64,000 nt of DNA from Luteibacter sp. UNCMF331Sha3.1 (GTDB taxonomy: Bacteria > Pseudomonadota > Gammaproteobacteria > Xanthomonadales > Rhodanobacteraceae): assembly GCF_900109915.1 (NCBI RefSeq), contig NZ_FOBU01000003.1:165460-229459 (forward strand), in the 5' to 3' direction. This document shows, piece by piece, positions 27,561-35,652 of this stretch. Under the pieces are notes generated by a model, which was given only the letters and a program-made list of their open reading frames with translations, was not told where the DNA came from and made no database searches. Each line of letters opens with the position of its first letter. Position 1 is the first letter of the stretch. Made by a program: the position numbers and the translations under genes.

Positions 27561-29093
27561 ATGAGCGGGGATCTCGTTCCACTCTCGGGCATGCTGCCCG
27601 CACTGGTCGGCGAAGCACGCCGACGCCGGCTGGCGATCGGCGTGATATTCGCCGCCATCGCGTTGACCGCGCTCGCCGTGGGCGCGGCCTGGCCGAAGAA
27701 GTACGAGGCGTCGACGACGATCCTCGCGCAGGAAGCCAGCATCATCACGCCGTTGATGGAAGGCGCGGCCGCCGCCACCGGCAACAAGAATCGCGCGGGC
27801 ATCGCACGGGACGTGATCTTCAGCCGAAAGGTGCTGGACGAGGTCATGGCGACCGGCGGCTGGCTCGCCGGCAATCCGTCGCCGATCGAGCGCGACAAGA
27901 TCATGGACGGGATCAAGGCGCGGACGAAGATCGTCAACAACCGCGAGAACCTGATCACGATCAGCTACTTCGACTCCGACCCGAAGCGCGCCTTCGAGGT
28001 CACGCGTGCCTTCGGCCAGTTGTTCATCAGCGAGAGCCTCGCTTCCAAGCAGCGCGAGAGCCGCGAGGCTTACGAGTTCATCAACAGCCAGGTCGAGGCG
28101 TATCGCACCAAGCTGACCGACGCCGAGGACAAGCTGAAGGCCTATCGCGACGCGAATGCCGATGCCCGGCCGGGCAGCGAGACCGACACCAACGCGCGCA
28201 TCAGCCAGCTTCGCACGCAGATCGAAAACAACCGCATGGATTACATGCAGAAGCAGTCGCAGGCCGCCGCACTCTCGTCGCAGCTCAACGGCGAGTCCGA
28301 AGTGAATGCCGTGCAGACCGTCGGCGGTATCTACGCGACCCAGCTCGCGGACCTCCAGGGCCAACTCAGCAAGCTCCTGCTCAACTACACCGACGACTAC
28401 CCGGACGTGGTGCGCCTGCGCCACCAGATCGAAGACCTGCGCAAGCAGGCCGCGGTCGCCGATGCCCAACGCGCCTCGGGTGGCGCCATACCGCTCGACC
28501 ATGCGGTGACGATGAACCCGGTCTACCAGCAGATGCGCCTGCAGCTCTCGGCGGTGCGCAGCGACGCGGCGGCCAGTGCGGCTCGCGTGGGGGCCAGCGA
28601 AGCGATGCTGCAAGGCGAGCTGGAGCGCAGCAAGCGCATCGCGAATTCCGAAAACGTCGTGGCCGAGTTGACGCGCGATTACACCGTGAATCGCGACGTC
28701 TACCAGGACCTGCTGAAGCGTCGCGAGAACGCGCGCGTGTCGATGAACCTCGACGCGGAGCAGCGCGGCCTCACGTTCCTCGTGCAGAACCCCGCCATGA
28801 TGCCGCTGGTGCCTTCCGGCCTGCGTTTCATGCACTTCGGCCTGGCCGGTCTCGCGCTGTCGCTGGCGATTCCGTTCGGCCTGCTTTTCGCGGTCGCACG
28901 GTTCGACCCACGCGTGCGGTCCGTCGCCCAGCTGGAACGTGCCACGGGTTTCCCCGTGCTCGCTTCGGTGCCGTTCTATCCGACCCCGCGCGATCGCCGC
29001 CGCACCCAGCTGCAGAACATGACCATCACCCTGATGGTGTTCGGCGTCGGTGCCGTGTACCTCCTGGTGTTCTGGTTGAGGATGAAAGGCTGA
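27561..29093 (+). CDS. polysaccharide chain-length determinant (Wzz/GumC type)
   Basis: This 510-residue protein has an N-terminal membrane helix (about residues 25-45), a Wzz domain, a long periplasmic coiled coil (about 155-390, with many Glu/Gln/Lys heptads), and a C-terminal helix near 425-445 plus another near 485-505. It sets polymer length and links the inner-membrane machinery to the export pore. The size and the extra C-terminal helix without a kinase domain fit the exosortase-A-associated GumC subfamily. The kinase-like partner follows 3 bp later. Confidence 0.9.
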   Translation: MSGDLVPLSGMLPALVGEARRRRLAIGVIFAAIALTALAVGAAWPKKYEASTTILAQEASIITPLMEGAAAATGNKNRAGIARDVIFSRKVLDEVMATGGWLAGNPSPIERDKIMDGIKARTKIVNNRENLITISYFDSDPKRAFEVTRAFGQLFISESLASKQRESREAYEFINSQVEAYRTKLTDAEDKLKAYRDANADARPGSETDTNARISQLRTQIENNRMDYMQKQSQAAALSSQLNGESEVNAVQTVGGIYATQLADLQGQLSKLLLNYTDDYPDVVRLRHQIEDLRKQAAVADAQRASGGAIPLDHAVTMNPVYQQMRLQLSAVRSDAAASAARVGASEAMLQGELERSKRIANSENVVAELTRDYTVNRDVYQDLLKRRENARVSMNLDAEQRGLTFLVQNPAMMPLVPSGLRFMHFGLAGLALSLAIPFGLLFAVARFDPRVRSVAQLERATGFPVLASVPFYPTPRDRRRTQLQNMTITLMVFGVGAVYLLVFWLRMKG

Positions 29094-29096
29094 CCC

Positions 29097-29864
29097 ATGA
29101 ACAAGATGGCTGCTGACAATATCGAGTTCGACGACATGGCTTCCGGCCGTCACGGCGATGCGCATACGGCGCCCGGCCACTCCATCGCGCGCATGCGCGA
29201 GGAAGGCGGTGCGCTCGCCCCGATCGACTGCGAGCGCAAGCGCCTCATCCACCGCGAAGACTCCGTGCGACAGCATTCCGACGCCTTCCGCGGTATCCGC
29301 ACGCGGCTGCTCGAGATGGCGGGAGAGAACAACTTCGTGACGCTCGTGGTCGCCGTGAGCCCCCGGTCGGGGAGTAGCTTCGTGGCCCGCAACCTGGCGA
29401 CGGCGTTCGCATTCGACGAGTCGAAGACGAGCCTGCTGGTCGACTGCAACCTGCGCTACCCGAACCAGCACAAGGCGTTCGGCATCGAGCCGCGTTCGGG
29501 CGGTCTCATCGATTTCCTCGAGCATCCGTCGCGAGGCATCGCATCCATCATGTACCCCACCGGGGTGCCGCGCCTTCGCCTGATCCCGTCGGGCAAGTCG
29601 CGCGAGAACAGCGGCGAATACTTTTCGTCGTTCCGCATGCGCGCGGTGCTCGATTCGCTCCGCTGCCGCTATCCCGACCGTTATCTCTTCCTCGACGGCC
29701 CGCCTATCAAGGGCTCGCCGGACGCGCGGATCCTTTCGGACCTCGCGGATTTCGTGGTGATCGTCGCCGGCTACGGGCGCGACACCCCCGCCGCGATCAA
29801 CCAGGCCATCGCCAATTTCGACCCCGCCAAACTGGCGGGCGTGGTTTTCAACCAGTCACCGTGA
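29097..29864 (+). CDS. tyrosine-autokinase-like protein with degenerate Walker A
   Basis: This 255-residue protein aligns with BY-kinases that partner Wzz proteins: a leader (RREDSVRQHSDAFRGIRTRL), then a P-loop region, Walker A' and Walker B. The P-loop reads VSPRSGSSFVARNLA where active kinases have PGEGKS/T, so the nucleotide-binding lysine is missing. Walker A' is LLVDCNLRYP (normally D-x-D-x-R), and Walker B is YLFLDGPPI. No tyrosine cluster ends the protein. It is therefore probably a pseudokinase that still docks on the chain-length protein, or it binds nucleotide atypically. Confidence 0.8.
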   Translation: MNKMAADNIEFDDMASGRHGDAHTAPGHSIARMREEGGALAPIDCERKRLIHREDSVRQHSDAFRGIRTRLLEMAGENNFVTLVVAVSPRSGSSFVARNLATAFAFDESKTSLLVDCNLRYPNQHKAFGIEPRSGGLIDFLEHPSRGIASIMYPTGVPRLRLIPSGKSRENSGEYFSSFRMRAVLDSLRCRYPDRYLFLDGPPIKGSPDARILSDLADFVVIVAGYGRDTPAAINQAIANFDPAKLAGVVFNQSP

Positions 29865-29926
29865 GTTCGCGGCACCGGCGGTCCACGACCGGCAGGCGTG
29901 GCGTCGCGGGGGAAGAAGGAGGGACC

Positions 29927-31300
29927 ATGCCGGCATCGTCCAGGCTCGCCCGCGCGATCGTGATCGCGCTTTCGGTGTCACCCGCCGTGACCGTGGCGGG
30001 CACGCTCGATTATTCGCTGTACGCGGGGCTGGAGCACAGCAACAACATCGCGCTCTCGTCGAATAACCCGATGAGCGACAACGTGTTGACGCCCGGCGGC
30101 ACCTTCCGCTTCACGCAGATGGGCTCCACGTTCCAGGCCAACGTCGCGGGTACGTTCGAATACCGGAAGTACCTGAAGAACAACTTCGACTCGCAGGCGC
30201 AGACGCAGCTCGCGGGGCAGGGCAACTGGACCATCGCGCCGGATCGCCTCGACTTCTCGATCGAGGATTATGCCGGGGTGCAGCCGGTCGACCAGCTGGC
30301 CAGCGACTCGCCGGACAACCAGCAGCAGACCAACGTCCTCGTGCTGGGACCGACGCTGCGCATGCGCTTCGGCAACGCCGCGCGCGGGCAGTTCGAGCTG
30401 CGCTACATCAACAGCTACGCGTCGCGCGTGGACGATTTCGACTCCTCGCGCGGGATGGCCGCGTTTCGCGTCTACCGCGACCTCAATCCGACCGACCAGC
30501 TGTCCGCTAACGTCGAGTTCCAGCGCGTCGACTGGGACCACCAGCCGTCCGACGCGAACTACGACCGGAAGGAAGCCTTCCTTCGCTACACGAGCACGCT
30601 GGCGCACTTCGATGCCGACGTGATGGTGGGCGGCACCCGGCTCGAGTTCAACGGAGGCCGGAACACGTCCGCGCCGCTGGTCCGCATGCAGGTCGGCTGG
30701 CAGCCCACGCCGCGGAACGCGTTCACGGTGTCGGGCGTTTATCAGTACGCCGATGCCGCGCAGGACATCATCACGACGCCTGGCGCGTTCGCGACCGGGG
30801 ATGTCGCCGACCGCACGCAGGTGATCGATCCGTTCGGTGGTGGAAACAGCTTCGGCAACGGCGGTTTCGGGACCGGCGGGAGCGGCATCAGCACGGGCAG
30901 CGCCGTCATCGGTTCCGAGGTGTACAAGGAGAGGCGCGTCGAGGCCACCTGGAACTGGCGGTCGGAACGCGTCACGCTCACGGTCTCGCCGTCGTTCAAC
31001 AAGCTCCGCTACATCAACGACGGCACGTTCAACCAGACCGATCGGGGTGTCAGCGTGGGTATCGGCTATCGCCTGCGTCCCACGCTCACCCTCAGCGGAT
31101 TCGCCACGGCGGACAAGGTCAGATACGACTCGTTCGACCGCAAGGACAGCACCGTGCGCCTCGGCCTCGACCTGCGCCAGCAGGTCGACCAGCACTGGAG
31201 CTGGCACGTGTCGGCGGCGCGCGATCGCCGCAACAGTACCGCCGTCGGCCAGGACTATCGCGAGACGCAGATCTTCGTCGGCGTGGTCTACAGGAGATGA
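29927..31300 (+). CDS. outer-membrane beta-barrel protein of the EPS locus
   Basis: This 457-residue protein has a signal peptide (residues about 1-24, ending AVTVAG) and then a regular alternation of short amphipathic strands with Tyr/Phe/Arg-rich ends through to the C-terminus. It matches the plan of TIGR03016-like barrel proteins found next to exosortase-type EPS genes. A Gly/Asn/Ser-rich loop (about residues 305-325) probably faces outward. The start at 29927 has an excellent GAAGGAGGG ribosome site; an earlier GTG at 29861, overlapping the kinase-like gene stop, would place an untypical tail before the signal. It is likely part of the export or secretion apparatus. Confidence 0.82.
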   Translation: MPASSRLARAIVIALSVSPAVTVAGTLDYSLYAGLEHSNNIALSSNNPMSDNVLTPGGTFRFTQMGSTFQANVAGTFEYRKYLKNNFDSQAQTQLAGQGNWTIAPDRLDFSIEDYAGVQPVDQLASDSPDNQQQTNVLVLGPTLRMRFGNAARGQFELRYINSYASRVDDFDSSRGMAAFRVYRDLNPTDQLSANVEFQRVDWDHQPSDANYDRKEAFLRYTSTLAHFDADVMVGGTRLEFNGGRNTSAPLVRMQVGWQPTPRNAFTVSGVYQYADAAQDIITTPGAFATGDVADRTQVIDPFGGGNSFGNGGFGTGGSGISTGSAVIGSEVYKERRVEATWNWRSERVTLTVSPSFNKLRYINDGTFNQTDRGVSVGIGYRLRPTLTLSGFATADKVRYDSFDRKDSTVRLGLDLRQQVDQHWSWHVSAARDRRNSTAVGQDYRETQIFVGVVYRR

Positions 31301-31302
31301 AC

Positions 31303-32079
31303 ATGCGTTCCGATTCCGAGATGCCGTTCTTCTTCGGCGCCAACGGTGGCGTTTTCGGCATGTACCACGCGCCGGCCATGCCGGCACGCCGCGCCGTGCT
31401 GATGTGCCCGCCGCTGGGTCAGGACCTGATCCGGTGCCACCGTCTCTACCGGCAGCTGGCGCAGGCGCTGGCCTCGCAAGGTCTTGCCGTGCTCCGCTTC
31501 GACTACCACGGCACGGGCGACTCCGCCGGCGCCAGCGCGGATGTCGACTGGGTCCGCTGCGTGGAGGATGCCGTGCTCGCCGCGGACGAACTGCGGAAGA
31601 GGGCGGGCGTGGAGCGCGTCGTGGCGTTCGGCGCCCGGCTCGGAGGCAGCGTCGCGCTCGCCGCGGCGGGCCGCGCCCGTTTCAGCGAAGTCATCGCGTG
31701 GGACCCCGTGCTCGACGGCGCCGACTACGTCGACGCGCTGGACGCCATGCAGGCCGCGCTGCGCGAGGATGCCGAGCGCTTCAATAGTCCGCGTACCCAC
31801 GCGGACGTCGCCGAGCAATGGCTCGGGTTCGACATCGGCGAGGGCCTGCGCCGCCAGCTTTCCTCGTTGATGGTCAGCGGCGTCGACGTCCCGACGCTGG
31901 TGCTCGACTCGACGTCCGCCACGCCGGGAGCGCAGTGGGAGCGCATCGTCACGTCGCGCGGTCGCGTCGCGCCGATCTCGCCGCCGACGCCATGGAACGA
32001 CCTGCGGCGACTCGAGGCGGCCATTCTTTCCCAACCGCTCATCCAGGCCGTTACGGGCCGGCTGAAGGAGACCGCATGA
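31303..32079 (+). CDS. alpha/beta hydrolase-like protein (exosortase-system hydrolase 2 type)
   Basis: This 258-residue protein has an alpha/beta-hydrolase fold: AVLMCPPLGQDLIRCHRLYRQLAQALASQGLAVLRFDYHGTGDS, then a nucleophile-elbow position reading FGARLGGS. The serine of G-x-S-x-G is replaced by arginine, as I recall for the 'hydrolase 2' group beside exosortase-A loci (GLRLG). Catalysis may be absent or unconventional. The ATG at 31303 lies 6 bases after AGGAG; an ATG at 31297 abuts it directly. Its stop overlaps the next hydrolase gene. Confidence 0.78.
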   Translation: MRSDSEMPFFFGANGGVFGMYHAPAMPARRAVLMCPPLGQDLIRCHRLYRQLAQALASQGLAVLRFDYHGTGDSAGASADVDWVRCVEDAVLAADELRKRAGVERVVAFGARLGGSVALAAAGRARFSEVIAWDPVLDGADYVDALDAMQAALREDAERFNSPRTHADVAEQWLGFDIGEGLRRQLSSLMVSGVDVPTLVLDSTSATPGAQWERIVTSRGRVAPISPPTPWNDLRRLEAAILSQPLIQAVTGRLKETA

Positions 32080-32915
32080 TGCGCGAGGAAGCCCATCGAT
32101 TCGGCCGTGGGAGCCACCTCGTCGGCGTGGCCGGCGTGCCCACCGGCACGCGCGGGGAAACCGGCGTGATCGTGCTCAACGCGGGGCTCGTCCACCGCAT
32201 CGGCCCCTTCCGCCTGCACGTCGAACTCACCCGCCAGTTGAACGAGGCCGGTTACCCGACGTTGCGGTTCGATCTCTCGACCCTCGGCGACAGCGCCGCG
32301 ACGGGCGGCGGCATGACGCGCACGCAGCAGGTCTGCGCGGACGTGGACGACGCCATGAAGCTTTTGCAGGAGCGGGCCGGCTGCGAGCGCTTCGTGCTCG
32401 TCGGCCTCTGCTCCGGCGCGCAGAACGCGCACATCGTCGCGGCGACGGATCCCCGGGTCTCCGGCGCCGTGTTCCTCGACGGCTACGCGTACCGCACGCT
32501 TGGGTACAAGCTGCGTCATTACCTGCCGCGGATGATCGATCCCGGTCGCTGGGCGCGGCTCCTGCGCCGCGGCGCGGGCGGTCGCGGCAGCGAAGCGAAC
32601 GCCGCGCCGGAGCCGGTGTTCGCCGTGGCACCGGCGCCACGCGACGAAGTCATCGCCGACTTCACCGGCATGGTGTCACGGGGCATGAAGCTCTACCTCG
32701 TGTACACGGGTGGCATCAGCACGCACTTCAACCACGCGCGGCAGTTCCGCGAATGCTTCGGCAACGTGATGTCGCATCCGTCGGTGACGACGCGTTACGT
32801 CGGGGAGACCGACCACACGTACATCCTCACCGGTGACCGGGCGCGATTGCTCGACGGCATCGGTGGATGGCTGACGCGCAATTTTCCTCTGGCGACCGCC
32901 GGGAGGCACGCATGA
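32076..32915 (+). CDS. alpha/beta hydrolase (exosortase-system hydrolase 1 type)
   Basis: This 279-residue alpha/beta-hydrolase-fold protein has VIVLNAGLVHRIGPFRLHVELTRQLNEAGYPTLRFDLSTLGDS, an elbow VGLCSGAQNA (cysteine or serine as possible nucleophile) and a C-terminal ETDHTYILTG with the candidate catalytic histidine. The pair of tandem hydrolases is a recognised trait of exosortase-A-type EPS loci; their substrate has not been established. It overlaps its neighbours on both sides by 4 bp. Confidence 0.8.
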   Translation: MMREEAHRFGRGSHLVGVAGVPTGTRGETGVIVLNAGLVHRIGPFRLHVELTRQLNEAGYPTLRFDLSTLGDSAATGGGMTRTQQVCADVDDAMKLLQERAGCERFVLVGLCSGAQNAHIVAATDPRVSGAVFLDGYAYRTLGYKLRHYLPRMIDPGRWARLLRRGAGGRGSEANAAPEPVFAVAPAPRDEVIADFTGMVSRGMKLYLVYTGGISTHFNHARQFRECFGNVMSHPSVTTRYVGETDHTYILTGDRARLLDGIGGWLTRNFPLATAGRHA

Positions 32916-33916
32916 AATCCATCCTGGTCACGGGTGGCGCCGGCTACATCGGTAGCCATACCGTCCAGCAGCTCGTCGAGCGCGGCGAGCGCGTGGTGGT
33001 GATCGACAACCTCTCCACCGGTTTTCGCGAGGCCGTGCGCGGGGCGTCGTTCGTCGAAGGCAACGTGGGCGACGCGGATCTCGTCTCGCGCGTGCTCGAG
33101 GCGCACGACGTGGACGCGGTGCTGCACTTCGCCGCGCACACCGTCGTGCCGGAATCGGTCAGCGATCCGCTGAAGTACTACGGCAACAACACGGGCAATA
33201 CCCGCAATCTGCTCGCGTGCTGTGCCCAGGCCAGGGTCGACAAGTTCATCTTCTCGTCCACGGCCGCGGTCTACGGCAGCACGGCCGCCGGCATCGCCGA
33301 CGAGAACACGCCGACGCTGCCGATCAATCCCTACGGCATGTCGAAGCTGATGTCCGAGACGATGCTGCGCGACTGGTGCGCCACGGGCGCGATGCGACAC
33401 GTGATTCTTCGCTATTTCAACGTCGCCGGGTGCGATCCGCTCGGGCGCATCGGGCATTCGACGCCCCAGGCCACCCTGCTGGTGAAGGTCGCCTGCGAGC
33501 ACGCGGTGGGCAAACGGTCGCACATCTGCATCTATGGCACCGATTACGACACGCCCGACGGCACGGGCGTGCGCGACTTCATTCACGTCGAGGACCTGGC
33601 CGCGGCGCACCTGCGCGCGCTCGATCACCTGCGTGACGGCGGCGAGTGCCTCACGCTCAACGCGGGTTACGGTCACGGTTACAGCGTGCGCGAGGTGATC
33701 GAGGCGGTGGGCCGCGCAGCCGGAAGGCCGCTAGACGTACGCGAGCTGCCACGGCGCGCCGGCGACATTCCGCACCTGATCGCCTGCAGCGACCGGCTAC
33801 GCGATCTGCTGGGCTGGCGTCCCCATTACGACGACCTCGACGTCATCGTGGGCACCGCGCTCTCGTGGGAACACCACCTCGCCGGCACCGCATATCCGAC
33901 CGCGTCGGTGGCATGA
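32912..33916 (+). CDS. galE: UDP-glucose 4-epimerase
   Basis: This 334-residue extended short-chain dehydrogenase has the NAD-binding GGAGYIGSH at residues 8-16, VVVIDNLSTGF, the catalytic serine/threonine stretch SSTAAVYG and the YxxxK motif as YGMSK. NPYGMSKLMSE and RYFNVAGCDP are typical of GalE. It supplies UDP-galactose (or UDP-GalNAc) for the EPS. It is coupled on both sides by ATGA overlaps in the plus-strand EPS operon. Confidence 0.93.
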   Translation: MKSILVTGGAGYIGSHTVQQLVERGERVVVIDNLSTGFREAVRGASFVEGNVGDADLVSRVLEAHDVDAVLHFAAHTVVPESVSDPLKYYGNNTGNTRNLLACCAQARVDKFIFSSTAAVYGSTAAGIADENTPTLPINPYGMSKLMSETMLRDWCATGAMRHVILRYFNVAGCDPLGRIGHSTPQATLLVKVACEHAVGKRSHICIYGTDYDTPDGTGVRDFIHVEDLAAAHLRALDHLRDGGECLTLNAGYGHGYSVREVIEAVGRAAGRPLDVRELPRRAGDIPHLIACSDRLRDLLGWRPHYDDLDVIVGTALSWEHHLAGTAYPTASVA

Positions 33917-35652
33917 ACGTCCGTTCGCACGTGTTCGCCCGCAAGCGTCGGCTCGTCCTGCACGACGACGGCCCGTCGACGTCGCCCCTGGCCCGTCACG
34001 TCCTCGTCGTGCTGGCATGGCTGCTCGCGCTCGCGGTACTCACGTTTCCCGCGCGGTCCCACGCGGCGAACGACGGTCCGGCGAGCCAGACCATCGAGGT
34101 GCATCGCGTCGCCGGCAAGGGCGACGTGCTGCCCGTCACCGTCGGTATCCCGTTTCCGCCGGGCGTACTCCATGACGCAGGCGAGCTTCGCATCGTGGAC
34201 GCGCAGGGCCGCGACGTCCCGGTATCGGCGACGTCGACACTCACCTGGCATTTCCGCGACGGGAGTGTCCGGGCGGTTCGCGCGCAGTTCCGCGCACCGC
34301 CCGGCACCTATCGCTTTACGGTCGGTGCGAAGCGCCCGTCCCCGATCGCCGGCTGGCCGTACCAGGATGGCCTCGTCGACGGCCGGCTGGCCGCGCTCGC
34401 CACGCTGACGCCGCAATGGCTCACCGCGTCGCTCATCGCCGGGCCGCAGTCGGTCGCCGCTCGCGACGAACCTTACGCCCGTTATGTCGACGGGCAGTTC
34501 CGCTGGGCGCGCGCGTTACCGAAGGCCGACACCACTGCCTGGCTGTTCGATCGCCCGACCACGCTGTTCAACGCCTACGTGCGCACGGGGCGGGCCGATT
34601 ACCTCGAAGCCGCCGAAGACGGGTATCGCTGGTACATGGCGGGGATCAAGCGCGATGGCGTACCCGTGAGCCCGTCGTGTGCCGGCGGCTGGGTCCCGGA
34701 CGGCAAGCCGTGCGACGTGAAGTACGTCTACATCGAGCCGGTGCTGCTCGCGGTGGCGCTGACCGGCGACGATTCGATGCACGACGCCGCCACGGTGGCG
34801 AAGATGGCCGACCTCTGGCACTCCGGCGGCTGGAACGCCGCGCCCGGTCCCTACCGGACACCGCACGATTACTTCACCGAGCGCCTCGCGGGTCTCGGGC
34901 TGCTGCAGACCGTCGCCGCGTATGAACTGACCGGCGAGGCGCGTTATCGCGAGCGCATCGTGGCGCGCGTCGGCTGGCTGTACGACCAGCAGCGCGCCAA
35001 TCCGGATGGCCTCGGCGACGACGGTTCGTGGCGCAACAGCTGGAACGTGCACGAGAACGATCCGGATGGCGGCAACGACGTGCGCGGGGCATCGCCATGG
35101 ATGAGCGAGAACATCGTCGATGGCCTCTGGCATGCGTGGCTGGTGACGGGCGATACGCGCATTCCGGGGATGATCGTCGACTTCGGCGGCTACCTCGAAC
35201 GCTACGGGTGGATCGACCCGAAGTTCCTCGTCTCGCCGCACGACTGGCGCAACGGCTGCTCCGGGCCGGGTGGGCAGATCGCGTGGTACTGGTCGTCGTC
35301 GCATGCCGGCACCGACGCGCTCATGAAGATCCAGGAAAGCGAGGGCTGGTACAGCGACGGGCACACGGTGGAACTGGGCCTCCCCGTGGCGGCGGCATGG
35401 TATTTCGAAACGGATCCGGCACGTGCGGCGGCCCTGAAGAAACGCTTCGCGGCCATCGCCGCGTCGTACAGCCCGGAATGCGCCGCCATCTCGGACACGC
35501 TTCGCCGTTTCAACTGGAACAACCGCGGTGCCGGCGTCGCGCAGTGGATGATGGCGCAACCGGCAGGGGCGGGACGAAAAGCCGGTCCCGACGCGGCCGG
35601 CGCCGGGCATCCGTCGCGCGCGAGCGGGTCCGCCGCGGGAGCGTCGCCATGA
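33913..35652 (+). CDS. secreted lyase/hydrolase-like protein with RIFT-barrel and helical toroid
   Basis: This 579-residue protein has a signal or anchor segment near residues 28-52 (VLVVLAWLLALAVLTFPARSHA). A beta domain of about 120 residues follows (GDVLPVTVGIPFPPGVL, then LTWHFRDGSVRAVRAQF), resembling the N-terminal RIFT barrel of YetA/PcRGLX-like exo-rhamnogalacturonan lyases. A long helical region with Trp/Tyr/His-rich segments comes next, typical of (alpha/alpha) toroid polysaccharide lyases and glycosidases. It may trim or edit the EPS in the periplasm or outside. The C-terminal 30 residues are Ala/Gly/Ser-rich and probably disordered. The catalytic type cannot be fixed by eye. Confidence 0.68.
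   Translation: MNVRSHVFARKRRLVLHDDGPSTSPLARHVLVVLAWLLALAVLTFPARSHAANDGPASQTIEVHRVAGKGDVLPVTVGIPFPPGVLHDAGELRIVDAQGRDVPVSATSTLTWHFRDGSVRAVRAQFRAPPGTYRFTVGAKRPSPIAGWPYQDGLVDGRLAALATLTPQWLTASLIAGPQSVAARDEPYARYVDGQFRWARALPKADTTAWLFDRPTTLFNAYVRTGRADYLEAAEDGYRWYMAGIKRDGVPVSPSCAGGWVPDGKPCDVKYVYIEPVLLAVALTGDDSMHDAATVAKMADLWHSGGWNAAPGPYRTPHDYFTERLAGLGLLQTVAAYELTGEARYRERIVARVGWLYDQQRANPDGLGDDGSWRNSWNVHENDPDGGNDVRGASPWMSENIVDGLWHAWLVTGDTRIPGMIVDFGGYLERYGWIDPKFLVSPHDWRNGCSGPGGQIAWYWSSSHAGTDALMKIQESEGWYSDGHTVELGLPVAAAWYFETDPARAAALKKRFAAIAASYSPECAAISDTLRRFNWNNRGAGVAQWMMAQPAGAGRKAGPDAAGAGHPSRASGSAAGASP

Noticed and set aside
29861..29926. GTG start for the beta-barrel gene overlapping the kinase-like gene stop
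   Set aside because: It would place 22 basic residues before a clean signal peptide, whereas ATG 29927 has a GAAGGAGGG ribosome site directly upstream.
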